A stretch of DNA of 64,000 nucleotides from Fen-1258 sp964441505 (lineage in GTDB: Bacteria; Bacteroidota; Ignavibacteria; Ignavibacteriales; Melioribacteraceae), in the NCBI GenBank assembly GCA_964441505.1, contig CAYTUV010000018.1, forward strand, positions 1-64,000. Direction: 5' to 3'. Each line of letters starts with the position of its first letter. The stretch's first letter is position 1. The translations under genes and the position numbers were made by a program. Positions 47,477 to 56,582 of this stretch are shown here, in pieces. The notes beneath the pieces are model-generated. The model was given only the letters and a program-made list of their open reading frames with translations, did not search any database and was not told the origin of the DNA.

Positions 47477-48362
47477 AATTAGGGTTGGTGTAACTGTTTT
47501 CTTCGGGTTACTAATATTTCTCTGGGTATTGGGCTGGGCAAAAAACTGGACCATCAATGCTCAAAGAAAAGAAGTACAAGTAGAATTCCCATCTGTTGCT
47601 GGACTTGAAGTTGGCGATCCGGTTACTATCAATGGTGTCCGTAAGGGTTACGTTGATGAAATTACGATCATCAGTAATAAAGTACATACATTATTGAATT
47701 TACCACTTGATGTGGTTCTCAAATCTGACGCTAAATTTTCAGTGATGATGTTAGATCTTATGGGTGGCAAAAAAGTTGAGATTAATCCGGGTACTTCTGC
47801 AACCGATCTGGATCTTGGCATTTTGCATCAAGGTGTATTTGATGGTGATATTGCATCCGCAATGGCGATGTTGGGTACGGTGCAGAATGATCTGGTAGAG
47901 GTAATTAAGGAAGTTAAATATTCACTTACTACACTGAATAAAACATTAGCAGATCCGGAATTTAGCACTGATCTGAAAACATCAGTTTCAAATCTTACAA
48001 CACTTACAGAAAACCTTAATAAGTTAGTTCTAAATAACAAGGAAGAAATCAATCAGTTGCTGAAATCTGGAGTGGAACTCACGAAGAATGCAAACGATTT
48101 TTTAAAGTCCAATCGTGATTCAATCTCGTCAACTATTTCTTCAATGAATGATGTTCTTAAGGTCTCTAAAGATCTTTTGGTAAAGGTTAATAATTTTATG
48201 AATCAAACGGATAAAAGCCAGAATAATCTAGGCAAGTTTTTAAATGACCCGGATCTTATGAATGACCTTAAAGAAACAATTCAACAAGCAAAAGATCTTA
48301 CTAAAATTCTAGTTGAACAGTTGAAATCAAAGGGTGTGGAAGTAAATGCTCACATCTTCTAA
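47454..48362 (+). CDS. MCE/MlaD family protein
   Basis: The 302-residue protein has an N-terminal membrane anchor (about 12-30) and an MCE (MlaD) domain at about 38-115 (VEFPSVAGLEVGDPVTING; GGKKVEINPG). A long helical, Asn/Leu/Lys-rich C-terminal region follows (about 140-302). MCE proteins form hexameric rings that pass lipids between membranes in complex with an MlaE permease and MlaF ATPase, neither of which is here. It overlaps neighbours on both sides, the ggt gene by 17 bases. Confidence 0.87.
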   Translation: MKDQRKTEIRVGVTVFFGLLIFLWVLGWAKNWTINAQRKEVQVEFPSVAGLEVGDPVTINGVRKGYVDEITIISNKVHTLLNLPLDVVLKSDAKFSVMMLDLMGGKKVEINPGTSATDLDLGILHQGVFDGDIASAMAMLGTVQNDLVEVIKEVKYSLTTLNKTLADPEFSTDLKTSVSNLTTLTENLNKLVLNNKEEINQLLKSGVELTKNANDFLKSNRDSISSTISSMNDVLKVSKDLLVKVNNFMNQTDKSQNNLGKFLNDPDLMNDLKETIQQAKDLTKILVEQLKSKGVEVNAHIF

Positions 48363-50043
48363 TTGTAAACTAACACTTCTTCTTTTACTGATCCTTTCTC
48401 CAGCCGTTTTTACTGCTGAAAATAAACCTGAACAGTCCAAGCGTGGAATGGTCGTTTCGGCAAACGACCTTGCTACTGATGTCGGCATTTCAATTCTGAG
48501 AAAAGGCGGCAATGCAGTTGATGCATCTGTCGCTGTGGGTTTTGCCCTTGCTGTCACATTTCCAAGCGCAGGAAATATCGGCGGTGGAGGATTTATGGTT
48601 CTTCATCTGGCAAATGGTAAGAATACTACGATAGATTTCCGTGAAATTGCACCTAAGGCTGCTCACAAAAAAATGTACCTCGATAGTCTGGATAATTTCA
48701 TTCCAGTTTTGAGTCAGACAGGATGGACTTCTGCTGGTGTTCCGGGTACTGTAGCAGGATTGATATATGTTCTTGAAAAATATGGGACAATGAAATTAGC
48801 TGACCTCATTCAACCTGCAATTGATCTTGCTGGAAATGGATTCGTCTTGAGTCGCAGAATGGCTGAATCGATAAATTATTATCATGATGATTTTATGAAA
48901 ATAGAATCATCCAGAAAGATACTTACTCATAATGGTGAAAAATTCTCTGAAGGTGATACTCTCATTCAAAGAGATCTTGCAAATACTCTAGAACTCTTAC
49001 GTGATAAGGGTCAGAAGGAATTTTATAGGGGTACCATAGCTGAAAAATTTGTTAAGGAATCAAAAAAACATGGCGGAGTATTCACTTTAACTGATTTTCA
49101 GGATTACAAAGTAATTGAACGCAATCCTGTAGAAGGAGTTTACCGCGGATATAAAATTGTATCTATGCCTCCTCCGTCCTCTGGTGGAATTTGTCTTATC
49201 GAAGCATTAAACGTCATGGAATATTATTCTTTCGGCAGAGAATCATTTAACAGTTCTGAATATATCCATACACTCGCAGAAGTAATGAAACATATTTACG
49301 CCGATCGAGCTGAGCATATTGGTGACCCTGCATTCCATGATGTACCGGTAGATTTACTTTTATCCAAACAGCATGCAGCAGAAATTAAAGATGAGATAAA
49401 GAGCCAAGCAACCCCTTCTGAAAATGTTAGTGCTGCTAAATTACCTCTTCATCGTGAGAAGGAAGAAACAACGCATTATTCAATTACAGACGAACTGGGG
49501 AACGCGGTAAGTACAACATATACTCTGAATGATTCATACGGCAACAAAATAATTATTGACGGATTGGGATTTATATTAAATGATGAAATGGATGATTTTA
49601 GTGCTAAACCTGGTGTACCCAATCAGTTTGGATTAGTTGGAAGTAAAGCAAACTCAATTCAACCCGGGAAGAGAATGCTAAGCTCTATGACGCCGACGAT
49701 TATATTGAAAGATGATAAGACATTTATGGTTATTGGATCCCCGGGTGGCGCAACGATTATCACATCAGTTTTACAGACAATATTAAATGTAATCGATTTC
49801 GGCATGAATATTTATGATGCAATTGATGTGCCGAAGATACATCATCAGTGGCTGCCAGATCAGATCGATTACGAAAGTCGAATCTTGACAGAGGAAGTAA
49901 AAAATAACCTTATTAACAGAGGCCATAAATTAAATGAAGTCAAATCATTAGGACGTCTGGAAGGAATAATATTCGACTCAGATAATAAAGTATTTTATGG
50001 TGCAACCGATCCACGTGGATTCGGGAAAGCAGCGGGGTGGTAA
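48346..50043 (+). CDS. ggt: Gamma-glutamyltranspeptidase
   Basis: The 565-residue precursor has a signal peptide (about 1-25) and an Ntn-hydrolase fold. It should cleave itself before T375 in TTHYSI to give large and small subunits, and the new N-terminal threonine is the nucleophile. The conserved GGNAVDASVAVGFALAV, GNIGGGGFMV and PGKRMLSSMTPT segments are present. It hydrolyses or transfers the gamma-glutamyl group of glutathione and related compounds in the periplasm. It starts within the MlaD-like gene and is followed one base later by acpS. Confidence 0.95.
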   Translation: MLTSSNCKLTLLLLLILSPAVFTAENKPEQSKRGMVVSANDLATDVGISILRKGGNAVDASVAVGFALAVTFPSAGNIGGGGFMVLHLANGKNTTIDFREIAPKAAHKKMYLDSLDNFIPVLSQTGWTSAGVPGTVAGLIYVLEKYGTMKLADLIQPAIDLAGNGFVLSRRMAESINYYHDDFMKIESSRKILTHNGEKFSEGDTLIQRDLANTLELLRDKGQKEFYRGTIAEKFVKESKKHGGVFTLTDFQDYKVIERNPVEGVYRGYKIVSMPPPSSGGICLIEALNVMEYYSFGRESFNSSEYIHTLAEVMKHIYADRAEHIGDPAFHDVPVDLLLSKQHAAEIKDEIKSQATPSENVSAAKLPLHREKEETTHYSITDELGNAVSTTYTLNDSYGNKIIIDGLGFILNDEMDDFSAKPGVPNQFGLVGSKANSIQPGKRMLSSMTPTIILKDDKTFMVIGSPGGATIITSVLQTILNVIDFGMNIYDAIDVPKIHHQWLPDQIDYESRILTEEVKNNLINRGHKLNEVKSLGRLEGIIFDSDNKVFYGATDPRGFGKAAGW

Positions 50044-50044
50044 G

Positions 50045-50434
50045 ATGGTTTTGGGAATAGGAATTGACATAATAGAAATAGACCGGATCAAAAAGAGTGT
50101 TGATGAATATGGTGATGCTTTCTTGAAGAAAATCTATACACAAACAGAAATTAAATATTCACTTTCCAGACCTAATAAATATCAGCATCTTGCTGCAAGA
50201 TTCGCGGCCAAAGAAGCTATATATAAAGCACTCTCGTCCGATACCGATAAAGCTTATAGCTGGCAAGATGTTGAGATTTATAATGAAGTGAACGGCTTAC
50301 CAAAAGTTAAATTTTATGGAGAGTTGAAAGATTATTTAAATGATGACAAGCAACTTAAAATCTCAATGAGCCATTCAGAGAACTACGTAACTTGTGTTGC
50401 TATCCTTTATGCAATACCAACTCCAAAAGACTGA
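50045..50434 (+). CDS. acpS: Holo-[acyl-carrier-protein] synthase
   Basis: The 129-residue enzyme transfers 4'-phosphopantetheine from CoA to a serine of acyl carrier protein. It has the metal-binding GIDIIEIDRI opening, the FAAKEAIYKAL motif and SMSHSENYV near the end. Its length is normal. The ATG at 50045 follows a GGGTGG-like site inside the ggt tail and is preferred over an in-frame ATG at 49997 that would add 16 unconserved residues. Confidence 0.95.
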   Translation: MVLGIGIDIIEIDRIKKSVDEYGDAFLKKIYTQTEIKYSLSRPNKYQHLAARFAAKEAIYKALSSDTDKAYSWQDVEIYNEVNGLPKVKFYGELKDYLNDDKQLKISMSHSENYVTCVAILYAIPTPKD

Positions 50435-50590
50435 GATGTGATTTGTTCTTTAGAGAAAAATCAGACACTGATTATTTGCATTAATTCTGTTAGTGAATAT
50501 TTCTTATATTCAAACTGTTCCTGAGAATTATTATAACAGAAAATCGACTAACTGGCCATTACAAGTAGGTCTGATATTATAAGAGTGAAC

Positions 50591-52750
50591 ATGAAATTTA
50601 CCAAATACCTTTTGCTGGTAATGTGCTTTGTGTTCCCAATTTATCTTACGGCACAAACAATCTCTGGCAGATTAATCAATCAGAAAGGAATTGGCTTACC
50701 TGGACTGGACTTAAAACTTTATATCTCGTCAAATATTTACCAGACTACTTCAATCACCGATGGCAGTTTTGTTTTTGATAACGTTACCAAAGTCAGAGGT
50801 GAAGAACTCCCGGCTGGATATTCGGTAACGAATAACTATCCTAATCCATTCAATCCAAGAACAAGAATAGGTTTTACACTTCCAAACACAGGGAGTGTAA
50901 GTATTGTAGTATACAATCTGCTGGGACAAAAAGTTAGAGATGAAATCCATAAAATATTTTCTGCCGGCAGAAACAATATTGATCTGGAATTCAATGGTCT
51001 TCCTAATGGATTATATATTGCCCGTATAACCCTTAATAATATATATGTAGTAACTAAGAAAATGATGCTGCTTTATGGAAGCCAGCATCTTAATTTGTAT
51101 CCGAGGTCATCGTTTACACAACTAAATAAATCCGAATCAGCATGGCAATCGGTTGCATACATAAAAATAGATAGTCTTGTTGTTTCCGGTCCCTCAATAA
51201 ATAAAAAAGTCTTCGACAATCTGCCGATCATGCAAGGCGCTTCGATCAATCTCGGTAATCTTGAAATAAATGTAGGTATCACGTGTCAATCAACGGTTAC
51301 TTATTTTGACAAGGTGTATAACGTTGTAAAAATAGGAGAACAATGCTGGTTAAAAGAAAACCTTGATGTTGGAACAATGATACCGGGAAGCCAAACTCAG
51401 TCAAATAATGGAATTATCGAAAAATATTGCTTTAACAACAATGCGACCAGTTGCAACACTTACGGAGGATTATATCAATGGAATGAAGCCATGCGATATG
51501 TTCCAACAGAGGGAAACAAGGGTATTTGTCCGCCTGATTATTATATACCCACTCAGGCTGATCTTATGAAATTAGAAGAAAGTGTTAAAAGTAACGGAAA
51601 TGCTCTCAAAGCATTGAATCAAGGAATTGGTCAAGGATTCGGTACCAACACAAGCGGTTTTACCGCGCTTCTTGGAGGTCTATACTATGGTTTTAATAAA
51701 ACATTCACTGGATTTGGAAGTTTCGCTTACTTTTGGAGTTCAACGGAATATTTCTCAACGTCAGCGTATTGTTTAAACCTGATTTACAGCGCAAGCTCAA
51801 TCAACATATTTAATTATACAAAAGATTATGGTTTGAGCGTCAGGTGCGTCCAGAATGAAAATCAAATTCTGCCTCAAATTCCTATACTCATGTTGCCGTC
51901 AAATAATATGAATGGTGTTTCCACCTCTCCAACGTTATCCTGGAAAGAGAGTTTAAGGGCAGCGAGTTATGCAGTTCAAGTCTCATTAACAAGCGAATTC
52001 TCAAGTACTGTTGTAAGTCAAAGCGACATTTCAACTAATTATCTTAAAGTAACTGGATTATCATTAAATACAACTTATTATTGGCGCGTGAGAGCAACAA
52101 ATAACAAAGGTACCTCTGCCTGGTCAGCTACATGGGCATTTACAACAATTGAAACGGCTACCGGTTCACCTTGCCCTGGATTACCATCAGTTATTTACGG
52201 TGGTAAAACGTACAAAACAGTTTTTATCGGCACCCAGTGCTGGTTGCAAGAAAATATTAATATTGGGACAAGAATAGCGGCAAGTGCAGAACAAACTGAT
52301 GATGGTGTTATTGAAAAGTATTGCTATAATAATGACGAGAATAATTGTAATGTGTATGGCGGACTATATCAATGGAGTGAAACAATGGCTTATAAGCTAA
52401 CTCCGGGAGCCCAAGGCATCTGTCCGCAGGGCTGGCATATTCCGACCCTTGATGAGTTTAATGCATTAAAATCGTTTGTTAATTATGATGGCAATGTGTT
52501 GAAAGCTGTCGGCCAGGGATCAGGAGAGGGAAGCGGAAATAATCTGAGCGGTTTTTCTGCTCTTCTTTCTGGAAATAGAAATTATGAAGGGGTGTTTAAT
52601 AATTTGCTTATTGGTTCTTATATATGGAGTTCTACTGAAGGGAGCGCAACTGAGGCCGATGGATTTTCATTATATGATACAAATAGCGATATCTATCTTT
52701 ATTATAGCAGCAAAAAATATGGAGTTAGTGTTCGATGTTTAAAAAATTAG
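50591..52750 (+). CDS. Secreted surface protein with internal sorting-type module, FN3 and two FISUMP domains
   Basis: The 719-residue protein has a signal peptide (about 1-22) and a carboxypeptidase-regulatory-like beta domain (about 23-65). At about 75-165 is a module with the signature NYPNPFNPRTRIGF and YNLLGQKVR, which normally forms the C-terminal secretion-sorting domain. Then come a FISUMP domain (about 230-426), an FN3 domain (about 430-520) and a second FISUMP domain (about 527-719). The two FISUMP copies share IEKYC.NN, YGGLYQW and SVRC. Cysteines are frequent, as in exported folded domains. It should be surface-exposed or secreted, possibly in adhesion; function is unknown. Its end overlaps the TlpA-like gene. 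Confidence 0.78.
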   Translation: MKFTKYLLLVMCFVFPIYLTAQTISGRLINQKGIGLPGLDLKLYISSNIYQTTSITDGSFVFDNVTKVRGEELPAGYSVTNNYPNPFNPRTRIGFTLPNTGSVSIVVYNLLGQKVRDEIHKIFSAGRNNIDLEFNGLPNGLYIARITLNNIYVVTKKMMLLYGSQHLNLYPRSSFTQLNKSESAWQSVAYIKIDSLVVSGPSINKKVFDNLPIMQGASINLGNLEINVGITCQSTVTYFDKVYNVVKIGEQCWLKENLDVGTMIPGSQTQSNNGIIEKYCFNNNATSCNTYGGLYQWNEAMRYVPTEGNKGICPPDYYIPTQADLMKLEESVKSNGNALKALNQGIGQGFGTNTSGFTALLGGLYYGFNKTFTGFGSFAYFWSSTEYFSTSAYCLNLIYSASSINIFNYTKDYGLSVRCVQNENQILPQIPILMLPSNNMNGVSTSPTLSWKESLRAASYAVQVSLTSEFSSTVVSQSDISTNYLKVTGLSLNTTYYWRVRATNNKGTSAWSATWAFTTIETATGSPCPGLPSVIYGGKTYKTVFIGTQCWLQENINIGTRIAASAEQTDDGVIEKYCYNNDENNCNVYGGLYQWSETMAYKLTPGAQGICPQGWHIPTLDEFNALKSFVNYDGNVLKAVGQGSGEGSGNNLSGFSALLSGNRNYEGVFNNLLIGSYIWSSTEGSATEADGFSLYDTNSDIYLYYSSKKYGVSVRCLKN

Positions 52751-54117
52751 GAATGTTCCTGTCGAAAATATCTGTTGTCCTGCTATTCACAACTATTGTA
52801 CTCAATAATTCATTTGCTCAAAATGTTGAAATAACAATTAAGAACCAGGGGAAAGGAAAAGCATTTATCTCCTCCTTAAGTGGCGAGAAGACAACACTCA
52901 TAGATTCTGTAAATTCTATTGATAAAGGAATATTCCGATTCTCAATTGATAAAAATAAATATCACACCGGAATTTATCGTCTCACTTTTGGGCAGAATAA
53001 ATGGATGGATTTTATAAATGACGGCGGAGAAATATCGATTACGACACATTCAAATAATATTTTAGACAGCCTTGAAGTAACCCACTCGGAAAGCAACAAA
53101 TTATTTTACATTTTTCTTAGACTGAATAAACAGTATAAAACAAAAACAGAATTACTCCTTCTCATTTTATCACGATACCCTAGAGATGATCAGTTTTACT
53201 TGCAGACAAAGAACCGTCTCATTGAACTACAAAATGAGTATCTGCAATTTGTGAATTACACATCACAGATGATGGCAAGTTCTTTTGTCGCCAAATATAT
53301 CAGGTCATCACAGCTTCCTGCTGTCGATGTATCAATTCAAATAGACAAGCAGTTTGCTTATTTGAAGGCACACGCTCTGGATAAGGTGGATTTCAACAAT
53401 TCTCTGTTGATTAATACCGATCTCTATTCGAACAAGACAATTGAGTATCTCACATATTACCGTAATCCACAGCTGCCTCTTGAACTTTTAGAGAAAGAAT
53501 TTATGATTGCGGTCGACTCTCTGTTCAACAAGGCGAGAGTGAATCAGCTTGTTTATCAGCATATAACGGAATACTTGATAGATGGATTTAAGAAATTTGG
53601 TTTTGATAAAGTCCTGGATTACATAGTTGAGAACTATGTTATTAAGGATGATCTTTGTCTGGATGTTAAAACTGAAGGATTGATAAAACGAAGAATTGAT
53701 CAAGCGCGGGATTTGAAAATTGGGAAGACTGCTCCAAACATTATCTTGCCGGATAATTCTGGCAGCACAGTTTCGCTGAAAAATCTGAAAGCAGACAAAA
53801 CATTAATAGTATTTTATGCAAGCTGGTGTCCTCACTGCAAAGAACTTTTACCAAAACTCAATGAGGTTTATAAAAGCCAGAAGGTGAAAAAGTTTGAAGT
53901 TCTTGCTGTCTCTCTCGATTCAAAGAAAGAAGATTGGCTTGAGTTTATTAAAACAAATTGTCCGACTCTTATAAATATCTCGGATCTCGAAGGGTGGGAT
54001 GGGGAAACAGCCGCAAATTATTTTATCTATGCTACACCAACAATGTTTGTGATAGATAGAGAATTGAAAGTAATAAGCAAACCGATGACAGTCGAAGATG
54101 TAAAAAAAATATTTTAA
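52735..54117 (+). CDS. TlpA-like thioredoxin-fold protein with N-terminal DUF4369-like region
   Basis: The 460-residue protein has a signal peptide (about 1-28) and a beta-rich region resembling DUF4369 (about 30-120). A helical middle follows (about 130-320), then a thioredoxin/AhpC-TSA domain (about 330-460) with WCPHC (C365, C368). This layout is common in Bacteroidota periplasmic thiol-disulfide oxidoreductases. The overlap with the preceding cysteine-rich FISUMP protein suggests it may form or isomerise that protein's disulfides. Confidence 0.82.
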   Translation: MFKKLGMFLSKISVVLLFTTIVLNNSFAQNVEITIKNQGKGKAFISSLSGEKTTLIDSVNSIDKGIFRFSIDKNKYHTGIYRLTFGQNKWMDFINDGGEISITTHSNNILDSLEVTHSESNKLFYIFLRLNKQYKTKTELLLLILSRYPRDDQFYLQTKNRLIELQNEYLQFVNYTSQMMASSFVAKYIRSSQLPAVDVSIQIDKQFAYLKAHALDKVDFNNSLLINTDLYSNKTIEYLTYYRNPQLPLELLEKEFMIAVDSLFNKARVNQLVYQHITEYLIDGFKKFGFDKVLDYIVENYVIKDDLCLDVKTEGLIKRRIDQARDLKIGKTAPNIILPDNSGSTVSLKNLKADKTLIVFYASWCPHCKELLPKLNEVYKSQKVKKFEVLAVSLDSKKEDWLEFIKTNCPTLINISDLEGWDGETAANYFIYATPTMFVIDRELKVISKPMTVEDVKKIF

Positions 54118-54293
54118 TAAAACGAGTTCGTTCCTTTCTATACTAAGACAATCCTTGACAATATCTTCAAATGTCATTGGACATCGAATGCTACTAAAAT
54201 GAGTCTTAACGGCTTATTCCTCAAAACAAAACTATTTCTTTATATTTGTTGTTAGAAAATGTAATATGTGACAACCTAATTGAAGGATTAAAG

Positions 54294-54521
54294 ATGCGTA
54301 CCATTCAACAATTTACAGCTTTAATTGAGCGTGAGGGAAACCAATATGTTGCTTTGTGCCCCGAATTAGATATTGCAAGTCAAGGCAATACTGTAGAACA
54401 AGCACGTAAAAACTTACATGAGGCACTAGAACTATTTTTTGAAACTGCTTCAAAGAAAGAAATCAAAAAACGTATTCATAGCGAAGTTTTTATAACTCGA
54501 TTGGAAGTTGCAGTTGGGTAA
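54294..54521 (+). CDS. hicB: HicB-family antitoxin
   Basis: The 75-residue protein matches the HicB partial RNase H-like fold (FTALIEREGNQYVALCPEL, then SQGNTVEQARKNLHEALEL). It should neutralise the HicA RNase by direct binding. It lacks an obvious C-terminal DNA-binding domain, so autoregulation may use other means. The ATG at 54294 has an AAGGA site; an in-frame TTG at 54246 is less likely. The order is antitoxin first, with the toxin start inside it. Confidence 0.88.
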   Translation: MRTIQQFTALIEREGNQYVALCPELDIASQGNTVEQARKNLHEALELFFETASKKEIKKRIHSEVFITRLEVAVG

Positions 54522-54735
54522 GTTAAAGTTATTCTCTGCAGAACAAGTTTGTAAAATTCTATCTAATCATGCCTTTGAGAAAGTTCGTCAAAAAGGAAGT
54601 CATATTATAATGCAGAAGAAAACAAATGATTCAACTATTACAGTACCGGTACCAAACCATAAAGAAATTTTAATTGGAACACTTAAATCAATTATCAGAC
54701 AATCTCAAATGCCGGCTTCTGAGTTTAAGAACTAA
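54514..54735 (+). CDS. hicA: HicA-family mRNA interferase toxin
   Basis: The 73-residue basic protein has the double-stranded-RNA-binding-like fold of HicA, with the catalytic histidine in KGSHIIM and the tail PVPNHKEILIGTLKSIIRQ. HicA cleaves mRNA when free. It probably starts at TTG 54514 with GGAAG upstream (a TTG two codons earlier is possible) and overlaps hicB by eight bases, so synthesis is coupled. Confidence 0.88.
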   Translation: MGKLKLFSAEQVCKILSNHAFEKVRQKGSHIIMQKKTNDSTITVPVPNHKEILIGTLKSIIRQSQMPASEFKN

Positions 54736-54782
54736 CCTATAATCTTCCTCGTTAATTCAATAAGAAAGCAGAAAGGGATCAC

Positions 54783-55886
54783 TTGAACAATAAGAGAGTA
54801 ATAGTAGCAATGAGCGGTGGTGTTGATTCATCAGTTGCAGCCGCACTTTTGCATAAACAAGGATATGAAGTAATTGGCGTTACCATGAAAACATGGGGAT
54901 TTATGGAAGTAGGCGGCGCACCAAAACATGAATCCGGCTGTTGTTCTCTTGATGCGATCTTCGATGCAAAGAACGTCGCAAATGCCTTTGGAATACCACA
55001 TTATACAGTTGATTTCACTAAAGCATTCGAGGAAGCTGTGATTGAAAACTTTGTTGATGAGTATGTAAATGGCAGAACTCCGAATCCTTGTGTCGTTTGC
55101 AACCGAAAGATTAAATGGGAAGAACTGCTGAAGAAGGCAGACTCGCTTGACGCTCAATTTGTTGCCACAGGTCATTATGCGATTGTGGAGCATAATCCCT
55201 CCTTAAATCGGTTTTCACTTAAATATTCTTCAGATCAAAGAAAAGACCAGTCCTATGCTTTGTGGGGACTTACTCAGGAAAGTTTAAGCAGGACTCTTTT
55301 CCCATTAGGCGGATACACAAAAGATGAAGTCCGAAAACTTGCACAGGATTTCGGATTGAAAACTGCGAACAAGCCTGATAGTCAGGAGATCTGTTTTGTC
55401 GCTGATGATAATTATGAACGGTTTTTACGAGAAAGGGCACCAGAGGTCGTTGAAAAAATTCAAGGCGGAGATTTAATCTATCATGGAGAAAAAGTCGGTA
55501 AGCATCGAGGAATTCCGTTTTACACAGTTGGACAAAGAAAAGGTTTAGGGGTTACGCTTGGTAAAGCAGTCTACGTAAAAAGCATCGATCAGAAAACTAA
55601 TGTTGTAGAGATCGGTGATAAAGATGAATTGCTTGAATTAATATGTGTGACAAGAGAGATCAACTATGTGAGTAAATCTTCTTTGAAAGTAGGTGAGATA
55701 GTCTTTGGGAAGATCCGCTACAATGATAGAGCAGCAAGAGCTGAAGTGATTGAAGCAGATGAAAATCAGATAAAAATAAAGTTTGATGAACCGAAGAATG
55801 CTATTACACCAGGACAATCCATGGTTTTATACGATGAACAGGGATACGTATTAGCAGGCGGTATAATCCAGAAAAATTTGAACTAG
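54783..55886 (+). CDS. mnmA: tRNA 2-thiouridine(34) synthase
   Basis: The 367-residue enzyme adds sulfur to U34 of Lys, Glu and Gln tRNAs, using ATP and a sulfur relay. It shows the PP-loop SGGVDSS (11-17), the first catalytic cysteine region NPCVVCNRKIKWE, GHYA, and the second cysteine in SQEICFV (about residue 203). Family length is complete. It starts at TTG after an AAAGGGA ribosome site. It stands alone after the hicBA pair. Confidence 0.96.
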   Translation: MNNKRVIVAMSGGVDSSVAAALLHKQGYEVIGVTMKTWGFMEVGGAPKHESGCCSLDAIFDAKNVANAFGIPHYTVDFTKAFEEAVIENFVDEYVNGRTPNPCVVCNRKIKWEELLKKADSLDAQFVATGHYAIVEHNPSLNRFSLKYSSDQRKDQSYALWGLTQESLSRTLFPLGGYTKDEVRKLAQDFGLKTANKPDSQEICFVADDNYERFLRERAPEVVEKIQGGDLIYHGEKVGKHRGIPFYTVGQRKGLGVTLGKAVYVKSIDQKTNVVEIGDKDELLELICVTREINYVSKSSLKVGEIVFGKIRYNDRAARAEVIEADENQIKIKFDEPKNAITPGQSMVLYDEQGYVLAGGIIQKNLN

Positions 55887-56115
55887 ACTTTCATTATAGT
55901 GATCAATTTGCGATATTTGCACTGTGTAAATGAGAATATTATTAAACCAATTTCGATAATGGTGGAAACACTTACGGAGGTTAGTCTTCGAACGAAAATT
56001 TGGGACAAATGGGTCACTCAACGCAAGAGTACTTCTACTTAATCAGAGTTACGAACCCCTCACAATCTGCAACGTAAAAAAGGCAGTCATACTTATTTTT
56101 CTCGGAAAAGCTGAA

Positions 56116-56520
56116 TTGGTAGTAAATAACGATAGGAAAGAAATTCATTCCGTGTCTATGTCATATCCTTGGCCAAGTGTGGTACGTTTAAATGATTATA
56201 TCAAAGTTCCTTATAAAAAAATTATTCTCACAAGAAGAAATATATTAAAACGTGACGGGCACAAATGCGGCTATTGCGGACGTGCCGATCTGCCGTTAAC
56301 TATTGATCACGTGATTCCCAAGTCTAAGGGTGGAGATGATTGCTGGGAAAACCTTGTTGCTGCATGTCTTCCATGCAATAACCGTAAGGGAAATAGAAGC
56401 CCGGAAGAGGCAAAGCTTAAATTGAAGATCAAACCATATTCACCCAGCCATATAATGTTCATCAAAAACAGCGCAGGTCGTTTGGATGAAAGTTGGAAAC
56501 AGTATCTATTCCAGGCGTAA
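56116..56520 (+). CDS. HNH endonuclease family protein, N-terminus unclear
   Basis: From the first legal in-frame start (TTG 56116) the product has 134 residues. It has a zinc-binding HNH domain: CGYCGR, the metal-binding LTIDHVIPKSKGG and CLPCNNRKG. The same frame stays open upstream and encodes VLLLNQSYEPLTICNVKKA and IFLGKAELV, the usual N-terminus of this family (about 160 residues), but no ATG, GTG or TTG precedes it. An ATG at 56009 would fit if one base were added in the following G run. So either a frameshift or base-call error lies near 56011-56013, or a rare start codon is used. The family is common in Bacteroidota/Chlorobi; its substrate is unknown. Confidence 0.8.
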   Translation: MVVNNDRKEIHSVSMSYPWPSVVRLNDYIKVPYKKIILTRRNILKRDGHKCGYCGRADLPLTIDHVIPKSKGGDDCWENLVAACLPCNNRKGNRSPEEAKLKLKIKPYSPSHIMFIKNSAGRLDESWKQYLFQA

Positions 56521-56582
56521 TCTCAATTAAATTTTCATTATTTTTGCACATCAAATTATATACTCAATAATTTTCCAGGATT

